Shown one piece after another: positions 28,404 to 37,294 of a DNA stretch of 47,669 nucleotides. The DNA comes from Richelia intracellularis (GTDB lineage: Bacteria; Cyanobacteriota; Cyanobacteriia; Cyanobacteriales; Nostocaceae). Below the pieces are notes generated by a model, which saw only the letters and a program-made list of their open reading frames with translations, searched no databases and was not told where the DNA came from. The position numbers and the translations under genes were made by a program. Within the stretch, counting starts at the first letter, position 1, and each line of letters starts with the position of its first letter. The stretch lies in contig CBZS010000212.1 in NCBI GenBank assembly GCA_000613065.1, forward strand, positions 1 through 47,669. Direction: 5' to 3'.

Positions 28404-28493
28404 AGTTTTTGATGTTAGAAAAAGGAAGCTTTTTCAGGGATATGCCAAATTTGTATCTGAAAAGCTTGATTTGCAAGGGTTATAGGCGGCGGA

Positions 28494-28604
28494 GTTTCAA
28501 CAACCATCCCGTCTAGCGATGGGTTGAAAGAGAAAAGACTCACAAGTGATTTTCGTCAGTCTTTTGGTTTGAATAAACATTCCGGCTAGAAGTAGATTAA
28601 GAAG
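28494..28604 (+). CRISPR. One-spacer type V-K CRISPR array (repeat, 36-nt spacer, degenerate repeat)
   Basis: Repeat 1 at 28494-28530 is 37 nt, starting GTTTCAACAACCATCCCG and ending GATGGGTTGAAAG, nearly the known Cas12k repeat. A 36-nt interval (28531-28566) follows. Repeat 2 at 28567-28604 aligns along its whole length (GTTTGAATAAACATTCCGGC ... ) but with about ten changes and one extra base, like a decayed terminal repeat. The interval contains AAAAGACT and AGTCTTTT, so it could fold as a hairpin. It does not resemble tRNA-Val. Confidence 0.75.
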
Positions 28605-28639
28605 AATATACTTTCAACGGCTAAAACTTTGACTTTTTT

Positions 28640-29670
28640 AAATATCTGAAACTCGAGAGTCAATAAGCTGTTTAACTTCTTCTGCTTATCAGTCTTAGCG
28701 GTAGCAATGCAGTTAGAGATTCCTGCCTTAAAATCTGCAAAATTAGCATAGTACTTAGAGTAGAAACATTCATTTCTAATAAATTGACAAAATCTTTCAA
28801 TCAAATTTAATTATGGAGAATAGCAAGATAAATAACATAGTTGTATACCTACTGATGTCGCATAGTTTTGTTCTAATTTACACTTATGATATCTGGCATT
28901 ATCTAGTACAATAACAATTGGTTTATTTAGCCCCATATTAGCTAATTTAAATAACAACTGGCACAGACTTTCTGAATTAATATAAGTTTCATTTGTAATT
29001 GTAATTATTTCCTTAGTAACTGCATTAACTGCTCCTAAAACATTAAATCCTTTTCCACCGGAAGGTGAACAGATAAATGTTCTTGTAAAACACCATAAAA
29101 ATCCTAAGTATGCTCGATGTACAAAGTGGGCTGCGTCAAAAAAAAAATACTTTATTTCCGCTAATAGCTTCTTCCAGTAATGGTTATAGCTTTTCTTGTC
29201 TATATTTTTCTACCTCTTCAATCTTTTCTGGTTCTACTGACTTTCCCGGCACATACCCCACTTTTAAGCAACGCAAACCTGTTCTGAGCAGAAATTCTCT
29301 TACCTGAGTTGGACTGCGCTTAATACCAGTTATTTTTTCAATGGCATCACTCGCTTCTACAATACTTGTAGCTGGATGTTTCTCAAAATATTCTTTCAAA
29401 ATATCACTATACTGATTTTATTCACTTGCCTGTCCTTTGTGGTGTATTTTTTTTAGTTCTTCTACTCCTCCTGATTGATATTGTTTAATGTAAACTATTA
29501 ATTAATGTTGTTTTTGATATTTTACAAAAAAGACAAATATCTTTATGTTTTATACCCTGACTTTTTAGATACAGAACTTCCATCTTTTTCTGTACTAATG
29601 GATGAGGATAATGATATCTTTCATTATGAAGTTTATCAATGTCTTCTTCCGTAAAATCTATTTTTTACAT
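28640..29670 (-). mobile_element. IS630-type transposase relic
   Basis: Minus-strand fragments in order: from 29670 FTEEDIDKLHNERYHYPHPL with an HTH-like GIKHKDICLFCKISKTTLI; 29184-29399 with SPTQVREFLLRTGLRCLKVG and YVPGKSVEPEKIEEV; and 28586-28804 with MIERFCQFIRNECFYSKYYA and LLTLEFQIF, the C-terminal DDE-side block. Several stops and frameshifts separate them (for example a stop at codon 2). It lies between the CRISPR array and the delocalised guide. Ends not determined. Confidence 0.7.
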
Positions 29671-29794
29671 CAGACTTTACCTGGTTTCTCAAGTAATATT
29701 GTTTATTAATTTATAATACTTGTTATTACCGCTAGACAAAAGTCCAGCTTTTAACCTTTCTTAGTATCTATGAAGCTTTAAAATTTTTCTGAGA

Positions 29795-29821
29795 GGGTTG
29801 AAAGGAGCGTCTGCCTTACAA
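29795..29821 (+). ncRNA. Delocalised homing crRNA: half-repeat plus 17-nt guide to tRNA-Val
   Basis: GGGTTGAAAG (29795-29804) is the 3' end of the CRISPR repeat without its 5' half. The next 17 nt, GAGCGTCTGCCTTACAA, match tRNA-Val positions 22-38 (GAGCGCCTGCCTTACAA) at 16 of 17. Identity stops there. A run of eight T starting at 29826 could end the transcript. Short, separated guides against tRNA genes are how published V-K CASTs home. Confidence 0.85.
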
Positions 29822-29857
29822 CAACTTTTTTTTGGATGGCAATTATTTATTTTCTAA

Positions 29858-29991
29858 GCGACACTAATGTGTTAACGAAAAATACAGTGTTATTAGCCAG
29901 TTAGACTACAATTCATGTGACAAATAATTTGTCGCTCTCTATACTTTGACAAATAATATGTCGCCACGGACATTTAATTTGTCGCTCTACA
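29858..29991. other. Right end of the CAST with TnsB-type binding repeats
   Basis: Read from the tRNA side (minus strand) the terminus is TGTAGAGCGACAAATTAAA. Three near-identical sites, GACATTTAATTTGTCGC (29969-29985), GACAAATAATATGTCGC (29948-29964) and GACAAATAATTTGTCGC (29919-29935), are spaced by 12-13 bp, with a weaker fourth around 29858-29875. V-K transposon ends begin TGTA and carry repeats of the GACAAATTA...TGTC type. The terminal base is 29991; ACGGG at 29992-29996 would be the 5-bp target duplication, but the other end was not found. Confidence 0.85.
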
Positions 29992-29998
29992 ACGGGTA

Positions 29999-30071
<73 letters not shown>

Positions 30072-30318
30072 GTTTGTTCACACAAGAATTAATATTAGCA
30101 AACTATTTCAGATTGCGCTAGTCTTTTTTTGAACAAATTTCTATGCTGCTTGTTAAAGTGGCTTTGGAGATAGAATTTTGCCCAAAAAACTAGTTACGGC
30201 TATAGGAAGGCTGTCAATTTTTCACACAGTACAAAATTCACTGCGATACACTAGCTTGTTAGTTACTTGATAATGTAAACTCGGCAAATCTTCCTAACCT
30301 AAAATCCAAAATTATTTT

Positions 30319-30939
30319 ATGCCCTCTGGTAGGACGCACGATCGCATTACATTATGGACTTTGCCATGGGTAGCTGGAATGGCTTTCTGGCAAACCCGTA
30401 GTAGTAATATTACTTTACTGATTACTGGCGGCTTCCTGTTTGGAGGGCTAATGTTTGGTCCCGATTTGGATATCTACTCCCGTCATTACCAACGGTGGGG
30501 TTGGTTGCGGTGGATTTGGCTTCCCTATCAAAAAAGTCTGCGCCATCGTTCTTTTCTCTCCCATGGTCCCATCATTGGTACTACTTTGCGGGTGATTTAT
30601 TTATGTTGTGTTTTCAGTTTGTTTGGGTTGTTGGTATTGTTATTAGCTCAAACGCTGTTTAATCTAGAGTGGAATTGGCAAACAACAGGAGAATCTGTAG
30701 GGAAATCTCTAATTTTTTATGCAACGGAGTTTCTTGCTTTATTTTTAGGTATGGAATTGGGAGCGATGAGCCATTATCTGAGTGATTGGAGTGGTTCAGC
30801 CTACAAGCAGTTTAAGAAAAAAGGTGTTGCGGGTTTATTGGCTAGTGGGAAAATAAAGAAGGGTAAGGTAAGTGCTCGTATTAGAAAGCCATCGCGGACT
30901 AAAACGAGTAGGAGTAGTAGTCGTAGTCGGGTAAAGTAA
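30319..30939 (+). CDS. DUF2227 membrane protein (predicted metal-binding)
   Basis: 206 aa. MPSGRTHDRITLWTLPWVAG at the N-terminus, GPDLDIYSRHYQRWGWLRW, RHRSFLSHGPIIGTTLRVIY and LGAMSHYLSDWSGSAYKQ give conserved His/Asp residues that could bind a metal, as in membrane-bound metal-dependent hydrolase-like proteins. Three to four hydrophobic segments. The C-terminal 40 residues are strongly basic (KKGKVSARIRKPSRTKTSRS). The function is not established. The divergent tRNA-Val lies upstream. Confidence 0.75.
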   Translation: MPSGRTHDRITLWTLPWVAGMAFWQTRSSNITLLITGGFLFGGLMFGPDLDIYSRHYQRWGWLRWIWLPYQKSLRHRSFLSHGPIIGTTLRVIYLCCVFSLFGLLVLLLAQTLFNLEWNWQTTGESVGKSLIFYATEFLALFLGMELGAMSHYLSDWSGSAYKQFKKKGVAGLLASGKIKKGKVSARIRKPSRTKTSRSSSRSRVK

Positions 30940-31027
30940 AAGATCACTTGGGGATCTCAGCGTACGCTAGCCATATCAATTAATTCAGACAATTTAAACC
31001 CCAGAGGACATAGAAAACGCAGAATTT

Positions 31028-31864
31028 ATGGAATCTAATCAAGTACAGCAGCATACAAAGACTTTAACCGCTTTACAGGAGTTAATTGATGTAGTGGCAA
31101 AATTGCGTAATCCCGATGGGGGCTGTCCCTGGGATTTACAGCAGACTCCTCAAAGTTTAATTCCTTACGTAATTGAGGAAGCCTATGAGGTGGTGGATGC
31201 AATTAAAAGTGGAGATTCGCAAGCGATCGTAGAGGAGTTGGGCGATCTATTATTACAGGTAGTATTACAAGCACAAATTGCCCTGGAATATCAACAATTT
31301 ACCTTGCAACAAGTGGCAGAAGGTATTTCCCAAAAGTTAATTCGCCGACACCCCCACGTATTTGGGGATGTTTCTGTGGACAGTGTGGACGAAGTGCGAC
31401 AAAATTGGGAACAAATTAAAGCTCAGGAAAGGGGACAAACATCCAACAACAATCAATTAGGCGATAAACTTGCCAACTATAGCCGTAAGTTACCCCCATT
31501 AATGGCGACGATGAAAATTTCTCAAAAAGCCGCCGATGTGGGTTTTGAATGGGAAGATATTGATGGGGTGTGGGATAAGTTTCACGAGGAATTACAGGAA
31601 TTTCAACAAGCTGTGGCTGAGGAAACCCCAGCAGAACAACAAGCGGAGTTGGGGGATGTGTTATTTTCTGTGTTGCAATTGGCTCGTTGGTATAAATTAG
31701 ATCCTACAGAAGCACTACAGGGAACAAATCAGCGTTTTATTCAACGGTTCCAAAAGTTGGAAATGTTTTGCGAACGCCCCCTTTCTGATTATCCTATAGA
31801 AGAGTTGGAAGCTTTTTGGCAGCAGGCAAAGAAGATTTTGAGGGAGGAATCTCTGGGCGAGTAG
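31028..31864 (+). CDS. mazG: Nucleoside triphosphate pyrophosphohydrolase MazG
   Basis: 278 aa with the two-domain MazG plan. Domain 1: DGGCPWDLQQTPQSLIPYVI then EEAYEVVDAI and VEELGDLLLQVVLQAQIALE, giving the E-E-x-x-E ... E-x-x-D magnesium site. The linker has RRHPHVFGDVSVDS. Domain 2 repeats the fold with KAADVGFEWEDIDGVWDKFH and QAELGDVLFSVLQLARW. It hydrolyses NTPs to NMP plus PPi, a house-cleaning and stress role. Starts at ATG 31028; alone on this strand, convergent with queA. Confidence 0.93.
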   Translation: MESNQVQQHTKTLTALQELIDVVAKLRNPDGGCPWDLQQTPQSLIPYVIEEAYEVVDAIKSGDSQAIVEELGDLLLQVVLQAQIALEYQQFTLQQVAEGISQKLIRRHPHVFGDVSVDSVDEVRQNWEQIKAQERGQTSNNNQLGDKLANYSRKLPPLMATMKISQKAADVGFEWEDIDGVWDKFHEELQEFQQAVAEETPAEQQAELGDVLFSVLQLARWYKLDPTEALQGTNQRFIQRFQKLEMFCERPLSDYPIEELEAFWQQAKKILREESLGE

Positions 31865-31946
31865 CGTTCGCCCAACGGAGTAGACACGGGAACAAGGAGG
31901 CAAGGAGAAATAAATTTCACCACACCACTGATCATTCTCTATTCCC

Positions 31947-33104
31947 CTAATTAACTGCTTCTGGCAAAATTAACATGGCATCACCAAAAGAATAAAAACG
32001 ATATCCAGATGCGATCGCTTGTTGGTAAATACTCAATAATCTTTCCCTACCGATCAAAGCACTCACCAACATCAATAAACTAGAGCGGGGTAAATGGAAG
32101 TTGGTAATTAACCCCTCAACTACCTTCCACTTATAACCGGGATAAATGAATAAGTTACTCTTTCCACAAAATGGTGCTATTTCCCCCAATGCTGCGGCTG
32201 ATTCTAAAGACCTTACCACCGTTGTCCCTACGGCTATAATACGTCCTCCATCTCTTCCGGTTTGACGAATTTGTTCCACAGTTGCTGCAGGAACTTCAAT
32301 CCATTCTTCGTGCATATTATGTCGTGTGATATTTTTTACTTCCACTGGGCGAAATGTACTCAGACCCACATGGAGAGTCACAAAAGCTTGATTAATACCC
32401 CGCGTTCGCAATTTTTCTAACAATTCTGGGGTAAAGTGTAACCCTGCTGTTGGTGCTGCGATCGCTCCCGGAGTTTCCGCATATACTGTTTGGTATTGCT
32501 CATCATCAGCTTGAGTATTGGTAATGTAGGGTGGTAAAGGAACTTCCCCGAAGACATCCAACAACTGCATTAAATTCATTCCTTCTGGGACATCAAATTG
32601 CAGTAATCTGCCCCCAGTCGCCTCATCATTATCAATGACTGTTGCTGTCAGTTCTCCAGCTAAATGAAACTCACTTCCATCCCCCTGTGTTGCAGTAGTA
32701 AAAATCAGTTGTGTGCCCAACTTAAAGCGCTTTCCTGGCTTGACTAAACCTAACCAGCAATTCTGTTGCCGCTCCTCTAACAGTAATACCTCTATTTCCG
32801 CCCCCGTAGATTTATGACCATATAACCTAGCTGGGATTACCTTAGTATTATTCATCACTAGCAAATCCCCAGGCTGAAGTATACCCGGCAAATTACGGAA
32901 TACATCATGTACGGGTTCCGTATAATTACCAGTATTAACAGAATTAACCACCAATAGTTTAGAACTATCCCTAGGGGAAGCAGGGTTTTGGGCAATCATT
33001 TCTGGGGGTAATTCATATTCATATCCAGATAAACACAGGTCTAAGTTTGTTTCTGTTGTTTCTGAATTGGGAACAGTATTTTTACTGGTAAGATGTTCTG
33101 TCAT
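31947..33104 (-). CDS. queA: tRNA preQ1(34) S-adenosylmethionine ribosyltransferase-isomerase
   Basis: 385 aa from ATG 33104 (MTEHLTSKN...). An upstream in-frame ATG at 33143 adds 13 residues that do not look like the family. QueA transfers and isomerises the ribosyl group of SAM onto preQ1 in tRNA, making epoxyqueuosine. Seen: YEYELPPEMIAQNPASPRDS, GDLLVMNNTKVIPARLYG, TYAETPGAIAAPTAGLHFTP-type core (ETPGAIAAPTAGLHFTPELL), TLHVGLSTFRPVEV, HEEWIEVP and the end FYSFGDAMLIL. Intact. Confidence 0.95.
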   Translation of the reverse strand: MTEHLTSKNTVPNSETTETNLDLCLSGYEYELPPEMIAQNPASPRDSSKLLVVNSVNTGNYTEPVHDVFRNLPGILQPGDLLVMNNTKVIPARLYGHKSTGAEIEVLLLEERQQNCWLGLVKPGKRFKLGTQLIFTTATQGDGSEFHLAGELTATVIDNDEATGGRLLQFDVPEGMNLMQLLDVFGEVPLPPYITNTQADDEQYQTVYAETPGAIAAPTAGLHFTPELLEKLRTRGINQAFVTLHVGLSTFRPVEVKNITRHNMHEEWIEVPAATVEQIRQTGRDGGRIIAVGTTVVRSLESAAALGEIAPFCGKSNLFIYPGYKWKVVEGLITNFHLPRSSLLMLVSALIGRERLLSIYQQAIASGYRFYSFGDAMLILPEAVN

Positions 33105-33310
33105 TGAGGTAATATTTTTAATATAACAAAGAATTATGAACATTTATTTATAAATGCTTAACTTTTGAAAAATATAAATGAGTTATGATTATAAAAATTT
33201 CATGATTCCTATCCGTAATATTTAAGTACAAATATGAAAATTGGGTAAACTTACCCATAAAAAAACGGGGATTTTTACCCTACCGGAGAAAGGTCTAGAT
33301 AGAGCAATAT

Positions 33311-33736
33311 ATGAATGTAGGATTGGCTTTAATCCGAAGCAATAACATGGAATATTTGTATTATTTGGCGAATGCCAGCCTCACTTTGAGGATAGTGCAA
33401 TTTTTACACTCTAGACCAGAAATCCCCGTTTCCTTCGTCACAGTCATCCATCAAATAGATGGTTGGATCGTGAGAATCAAACTGACAGAACCATTAAATC
33501 CCCATGAAGACTGTGACATTCGCGCGTACTTGAATGAGCTAGGTATTAGCTACGAACCACCAATGCGGGTGCAAATGGCTCTTTGGAGCTTGGAAACAGG
33601 ACAAAATCCCGTTGATGTAATGCGTCGCTATCAAGTTGCGATCGTATCCCATGGGCACCCAGAAAGAAAAGAAATTGAAGCTTTTCGGGAACAATTTGTC
33701 AGAGGTTTGGGTTACTGTCCAGAAACCTTAGCTTGA
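33311..33736 (+). CDS. Conserved cyanobacterial protein of unknown function
   Basis: 141 aa from ATG 33311; ATG 33347 (MEYLYYLANASLTLRIVQFL) is an equally good start. Segments such as IPVSFVTVIHQIDGWIVRIK and VDVMRRYQVAIVSHGHPERK are compact and charged, without a signal peptide or membrane helix. I recall similar proteins only in cyanobacteria and know no function. AT-rich promoter region upstream, convergent with yraN. Confidence 0.65.
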   Translation: MNVGLALIRSNNMEYLYYLANASLTLRIVQFLHSRPEIPVSFVTVIHQIDGWIVRIKLTEPLNPHEDCDIRAYLNELGISYEPPMRVQMALWSLETGQNPVDVMRRYQVAIVSHGHPERKEIEAFREQFVRGLGYCPETLA

Positions 33737-33756
33737 TAAATGTACACTAGCTTGTT

Positions 33757-34293
33757 TTATTTCATCATGGGTACACGGTAATGGTAGTTGGGCTTTTCCC
33801 AATTACCTCCACTTAATAAACCCGAAATTGTTGAAGCATCAAAAGCTGCGGGTATATATTCCTGCAAAAATAGATGATATTTCTCCGTAAATAAGCTAAA
33901 CAATTTATTTTCGTGATTTTCATCCCCAGTTGCTCCTATTGGTTTTTCTGTCAAGGGTTGGCAGCAAACAATAGCAACATCAAATTGACATAAGTAATCT
34001 GCCTTATTTGGATGCTGAACTAAAAACATTTTCGCAGTCTGATAGATTTTGGGATGCTTGCGGTAGTTAACAGTGTATCTTCCCCCAGCATCCCAACTAC
34101 CATTGGTTCTAGTTTTCACCTCAAGAAAAGCCAATGCATCATCTTTTTTTTGGGCAATAATATCCACTTCACCCCATGGACAAGAAAAGCGGCGATTTAT
34201 AACCATCCAGCCTTGAGATTGTAGCCATTTTGCTACGAGGTCTTCTCCTAGGACACCGATATAGGGATAATGGGATGAAGAATGGTTTGCCAT
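33757..34293 (-). CDS. yraN: YraN/UPF0102 family nuclease-like protein
   Basis: 178 aa. The family core is seen in IGVLGEDLVAKWLQSQGWMV, INRRFSCPWGEVDIIAQKKD and ALAFLEVKTRTNGSWDAGG: the E ... D ... E-x-K set is that of PD-(D/E)xK nucleases, although activity in this family is poorly shown. Longer than the usual 120 residues, with a C-terminal extension of about 50. Its start region overlaps upstream frames of the divergent pentapeptide gene, so the two promoters are close. Confidence 0.85.
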   Translation of the reverse strand: MANHSSSHYPYIGVLGEDLVAKWLQSQGWMVINRRFSCPWGEVDIIAQKKDDALAFLEVKTRTNGSWDAGGRYTVNYRKHPKIYQTAKMFLVQHPNKADYLCQFDVAIVCCQPLTEKPIGATGDENHENKLFSLFTEKYHLFLQEYIPAAFDASTISGLLSGGNWEKPNYHYRVPMMK

Positions 34294-34370
34294 TAATGAA
34301 ATATACGATGATTTTTAGATTAAGTAATGCCTTTCCAGGGATTCGCAGCAAAGGCGATAAGCAAAGCTTA

Positions 34371-34874
34371 ATGCCCTTGGCATATCGCATTTTGACGTTT
34401 GTTATCAGTTTATTCCTAACAGGAGTGTTTTGGATCGCAGGATTTATTTACTTTACCCCTTTTGCATCAGCAATTAACTATAACAACCGTATTTTAGAAT
34501 CCTCTGATTTTTCTAGACAGGACTTGACAGATTCCAGTTTTGATCATGCAAATCTCCGTAAAAGTGATTTTAGTAACTCTAATGCACGGGGGGTCAGATT
34601 TTTTTCAGCTAATTTATCTAGAACTAATTTTACTGGTGCTGACCTGAGATATGCTGATTTAGAATCGGTGCGCTTTACTAATGCTAATCTCACAAATGCT
34701 ATTTTAGAAGGTGCTTTTTGTACTAACACCCTATTCGATGGCTCGATTATTGATGGTGCAGATTTTACAGATGTTTATCTACGTAGTTCTGTACAAGACA
34801 AGCTATGCAATGTAGCGAAAGGTACTAACCCAACCACAGAGAGAAATACCCGTGATACATTAATGTGTCCGTAA
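34371..34874 (+). CDS. Exported pentapeptide-repeat protein
   Basis: 167 aa from ATG 34371, which gives a clean signal peptide (MPLAYRILTFVISLFLTGVF, then FTPFASA). Earlier in-frame ATGs (34275, 34308) would add 21-32 residues. The mature part has A(D/N)Lxx repeats: FDHANLRKSDFSNSNARGV, FTGADLRYADLESVRFTNAN, LTNAILEGA, a right-handed beta-helix. The end (LCNVAKGTNPTTERNTRDTL then MCP) is typical of thylakoid-lumen pentapeptide proteins. Role unknown. Confidence 0.75.
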   Translation: MPLAYRILTFVISLFLTGVFWIAGFIYFTPFASAINYNNRILESSDFSRQDLTDSSFDHANLRKSDFSNSNARGVRFFSANLSRTNFTGADLRYADLESVRFTNANLTNAILEGAFCTNTLFDGSIIDGADFTDVYLRSSVQDKLCNVAKGTNPTTERNTRDTLMCP

Positions 34875-34923
34875 CCAAACAAGGAGAGGGGAAGAACGCA
34901 GAGAGCAGGAGTAGCAAATTAAT

Positions 34924-34951
34924 CTGTCCCACTCTTGAAAAAGAATGGGAC
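34924..34951 (+). terminator. Hairpin after the pentapeptide gene
   Basis: TGTCCCA and TGGGACA with an inner TCTT/AAGA pair, one mismatch and a GAAA tetraloop, 50 bp after the stop. There is no clean T run, so termination is only probable. Confidence 0.4.
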
Positions 34952-35363
34952 ATATAGGTGGGGGTTTTGCAATACTAAACTCCTATGAAGAATTTATCTG
35001 TTGTCAACATTTATTTCAGTTAGTATTACTACTCAGTAGGAAGCAAGACTTTCCCGCTAATACTTGTGGAAACCACGGTTTTGAGGATTGATGTGATTTG
35101 AGCAACTGAGGATGGAAAAGCTTTCAAACTTACTCGTAAAACTTGCACGACGTTTATTTACAGATACGGAAGAGCAAGAAAGATTCATTCAAGCTATTAT
35201 TAATCCCCAACCTTTCCATCCTTGTATTCTGTGGTGTCAAGATAAACCACAAGATACCCCATTTATTCCAATAGAACCTACCCCATGGCAGCCAGGTTTT
35301 ATTGAACGTCTTTCATTATCAGAAAAGCCTAGTAAACATAATTTACATACACAAGGTTATTTT

Positions 35364-35454
35364 GGCGTTGCATAAGTGCGGGATGAATTAGCGTTTGAAA
35401 CCATTGATAAATCGTTGAAAATTTAGTGAAATCATTCCCTGATTCAGCAACGCC
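35364..35454. repeat. 91-bp MITE, copy 3, in the RNA methyltransferase gene
   Basis: Arms GGCGTTGCATAAGTGCGG on the left and the complement of GGCGTTGCTGAATCAGGG on the right. Flanked by a perfect 8-bp direct repeat GTTATTTT (35356-35363 and 35455-35462), a clear target duplication. Confidence 0.85.
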
Positions 35455-35845
35455 GTTATTTTTATTGTTTAGATTTTTATTCTGTATTTGCAGCTTCTAC
35501 TTTGATGGCAATCAATCAGCCAGCGAAATATATTTTTGATATGTGTGCTGCACCTGGTGGTAAAGGGATATTTGCATGGAAACTATGGCAACCAAATGTA
35601 TTAATCTCGAATGAAGTAATTGGTAAGCGTTTAGGAATGTTGATTTCTAACTTAAAACGTTGTGAAATCCAGCCTAGTTTAGTGGTGAATCGATATTCAA
35701 GTATTTGGGCGACAGAAATACCATCATCCAGTGATTTAGTCATAGTTGATGCACCTTGTACAGGACAATCTTTACTAGCAAAAGGAGAACAAGCACCAGG
35801 TTGTTTTCATCCCAGTTCGATTAATAAAAGTGCAAATAGACAAAA

Positions 35846-37099
35846 GGGCACCTCGAAAAATTGAGCAAGTAGCTCGCGAAATGAGAGTATAGGGAGAGCA
35901 CAAGCTGGGGTTGAATCGCCATGGAATAAAAAAAAGTCGGGGAACTTGAACAGCGATACCACAAGTTAGAAAGCAAGAAGACCCTGTTGATGAAGTTAGA
36001 CGAGACGGTGCCGTGGTCATAATTTCGTCCGATTTTAGAACAAGTCCATGACAAGCCCAGAAAAAATAATGCTGGGCGAAAGCCCATAGATGCAATAGTC
36101 ATGTTCAAAATGCTTGTGCTGCAACAACTGTACAACATCAGTGATGAAGAACTGGAGTACCAGGTCAATGGCCGACTATCGTTCATGAGATTTTTGGGCT
36201 TGGGGCTAGCAGAACCAGTACCAGATGCAACTACAGTTTGGTTATTTCGGCAGCAGTTGAAGCAGCAGGGTCTTATTGAAGAACTGTTTGAGCAATTAAT
36301 TTGATAGGGACCTGAGAGACCAAGGCTACCAAGCTAAGGGGGGTCAAATAGTAGATCCCACACTGATTCCAGTTCCCAAGCAGCATAATACTAAGGAAGA
36401 GAAGCAAAAACTTGCCCTAGGAGAAATTCCCGAAAGTTGGCAGCAAAAGCCTCATCCCTTGTCCCAGAAGGATACCGATGCTCCCTGGACAGAAAAGAAT
36501 GGTCAGAGTTACTTTGGTTATAAAAACCACATCAGTATCGATGTGGAGTACGGTTTTATTCGTCGCTATCAAGTCACGGATGCCTCAGTGCATGATTCCC
36601 AAGTGTTAGGGGCACTGTTGGATGAGCAAAACCAGGGGGAAGAGGTTTGGGAAGATAGTGCCGAGGGTAGTGAATTTATTGAATGGATTCTACAGATTTT
36701 ACTATTCCTCAGTCACATTCATGAACGAGCCTACGGCAATCATCCATTGACTGCAAAACAGAAAGAAGATAATCGAGAGCGTTCTCAAGTCAGAGCTAAG
36801 GTCGAACACGTTTTTGGTCACTGGGTTAATGAAATGGGAGGCAAGTTAATGGGTTCTATTGATAAGCAGTCAGTCAAGGCGACTATTGGAGTGAAGAATT
36901 TAGTCTACAACTTCAAACGTTATGGATTTTGGGAGAATCAAAATCCTAAAGCTGTGGGATAATTGCGTCTAAATTGGCTCTATTGAGCCAGATTTCAACT
37001 AGAAATCGTTCCGGTTGAGCTATTTTTTGCCCAACTTCACTTTCTTGTAGTTCTTCGAACCCCCTCTGATTACCTAAGACTTGATTAATCGAGGTGCCC
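35846..37099 (+). mobile_element. IS5-type insertion sequence with 4-bp A-run duplication
   Basis: Ends GGGCACCTCGA at 35846 and its complement TCGAGGTGCCC at 37089-37099, in a run of A (AAAA duplicated). The transposase on the plus strand is in pieces: RKPIDAIVMFKMLVLQQLYN and DATTVWLFRQQLKQQGLIEE (36101-36304), then HISIDVEYGFIRRYQVTDAS and RSQVRAKVEHVFGHWVNEMG (36459-36962). A stop at 36302 and loss of the second Asp region make it inactive. Confidence 0.85.
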
Positions 37100-37294
37100 A
37101 AAAAAGAATCATTGCTAATTCTGCTAAACTTGTCTCTCCCCAAGGATACTTAGCTTATATGACTTGTGCTTATTCAATTGAGGAAAATGAGCAAGTATGT
37201 AAATGGTTTATGAAAAGATTTCCCCAGTTTGAAGCAGTGGAAGTTCTTCATTTACATTCATATGAATCTCATCTTACTGATATGCATTGTTATC

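Larger units (their letters stand above)
35112..37294 (+). pseudogene. RsmB/NOP2-type RNA (cytosine-C5) methyltransferase, split by three insertions
   Basis: Piece 1 (35112-35363): MEKLSNLLVKLARRLFTDTE ... HTQGYF. Piece 2 (from 35455): YCLDFYSVFAASTLMAINQP, SAM motif I FDMCAAPGGKG, motif IV LVIVDAPCTGQSL. Piece 3 (37100-37294): RIIANSAKLVSPQGYLAYMT with catalytic-Cys motif TCAYSIEENEQVCKWF. Taking out the MITE (35364-35454) and the IS5-type element (35846-37099), each with one copy of its target duplication, rejoins the frame exactly. The 3' end is replaced by the ISAs1 copy at 37295. The domain order is that of NOL1/NOP2/Sun methyltransferases that modify rRNA. Dead here. Confidence 0.85.

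Noticed and set aside
28531-28566. Array spacer as a tRNA-targeting guide
   Set aside because: It does not match tRNA-Val or its flanks; the match is at 29805-29821 instead.
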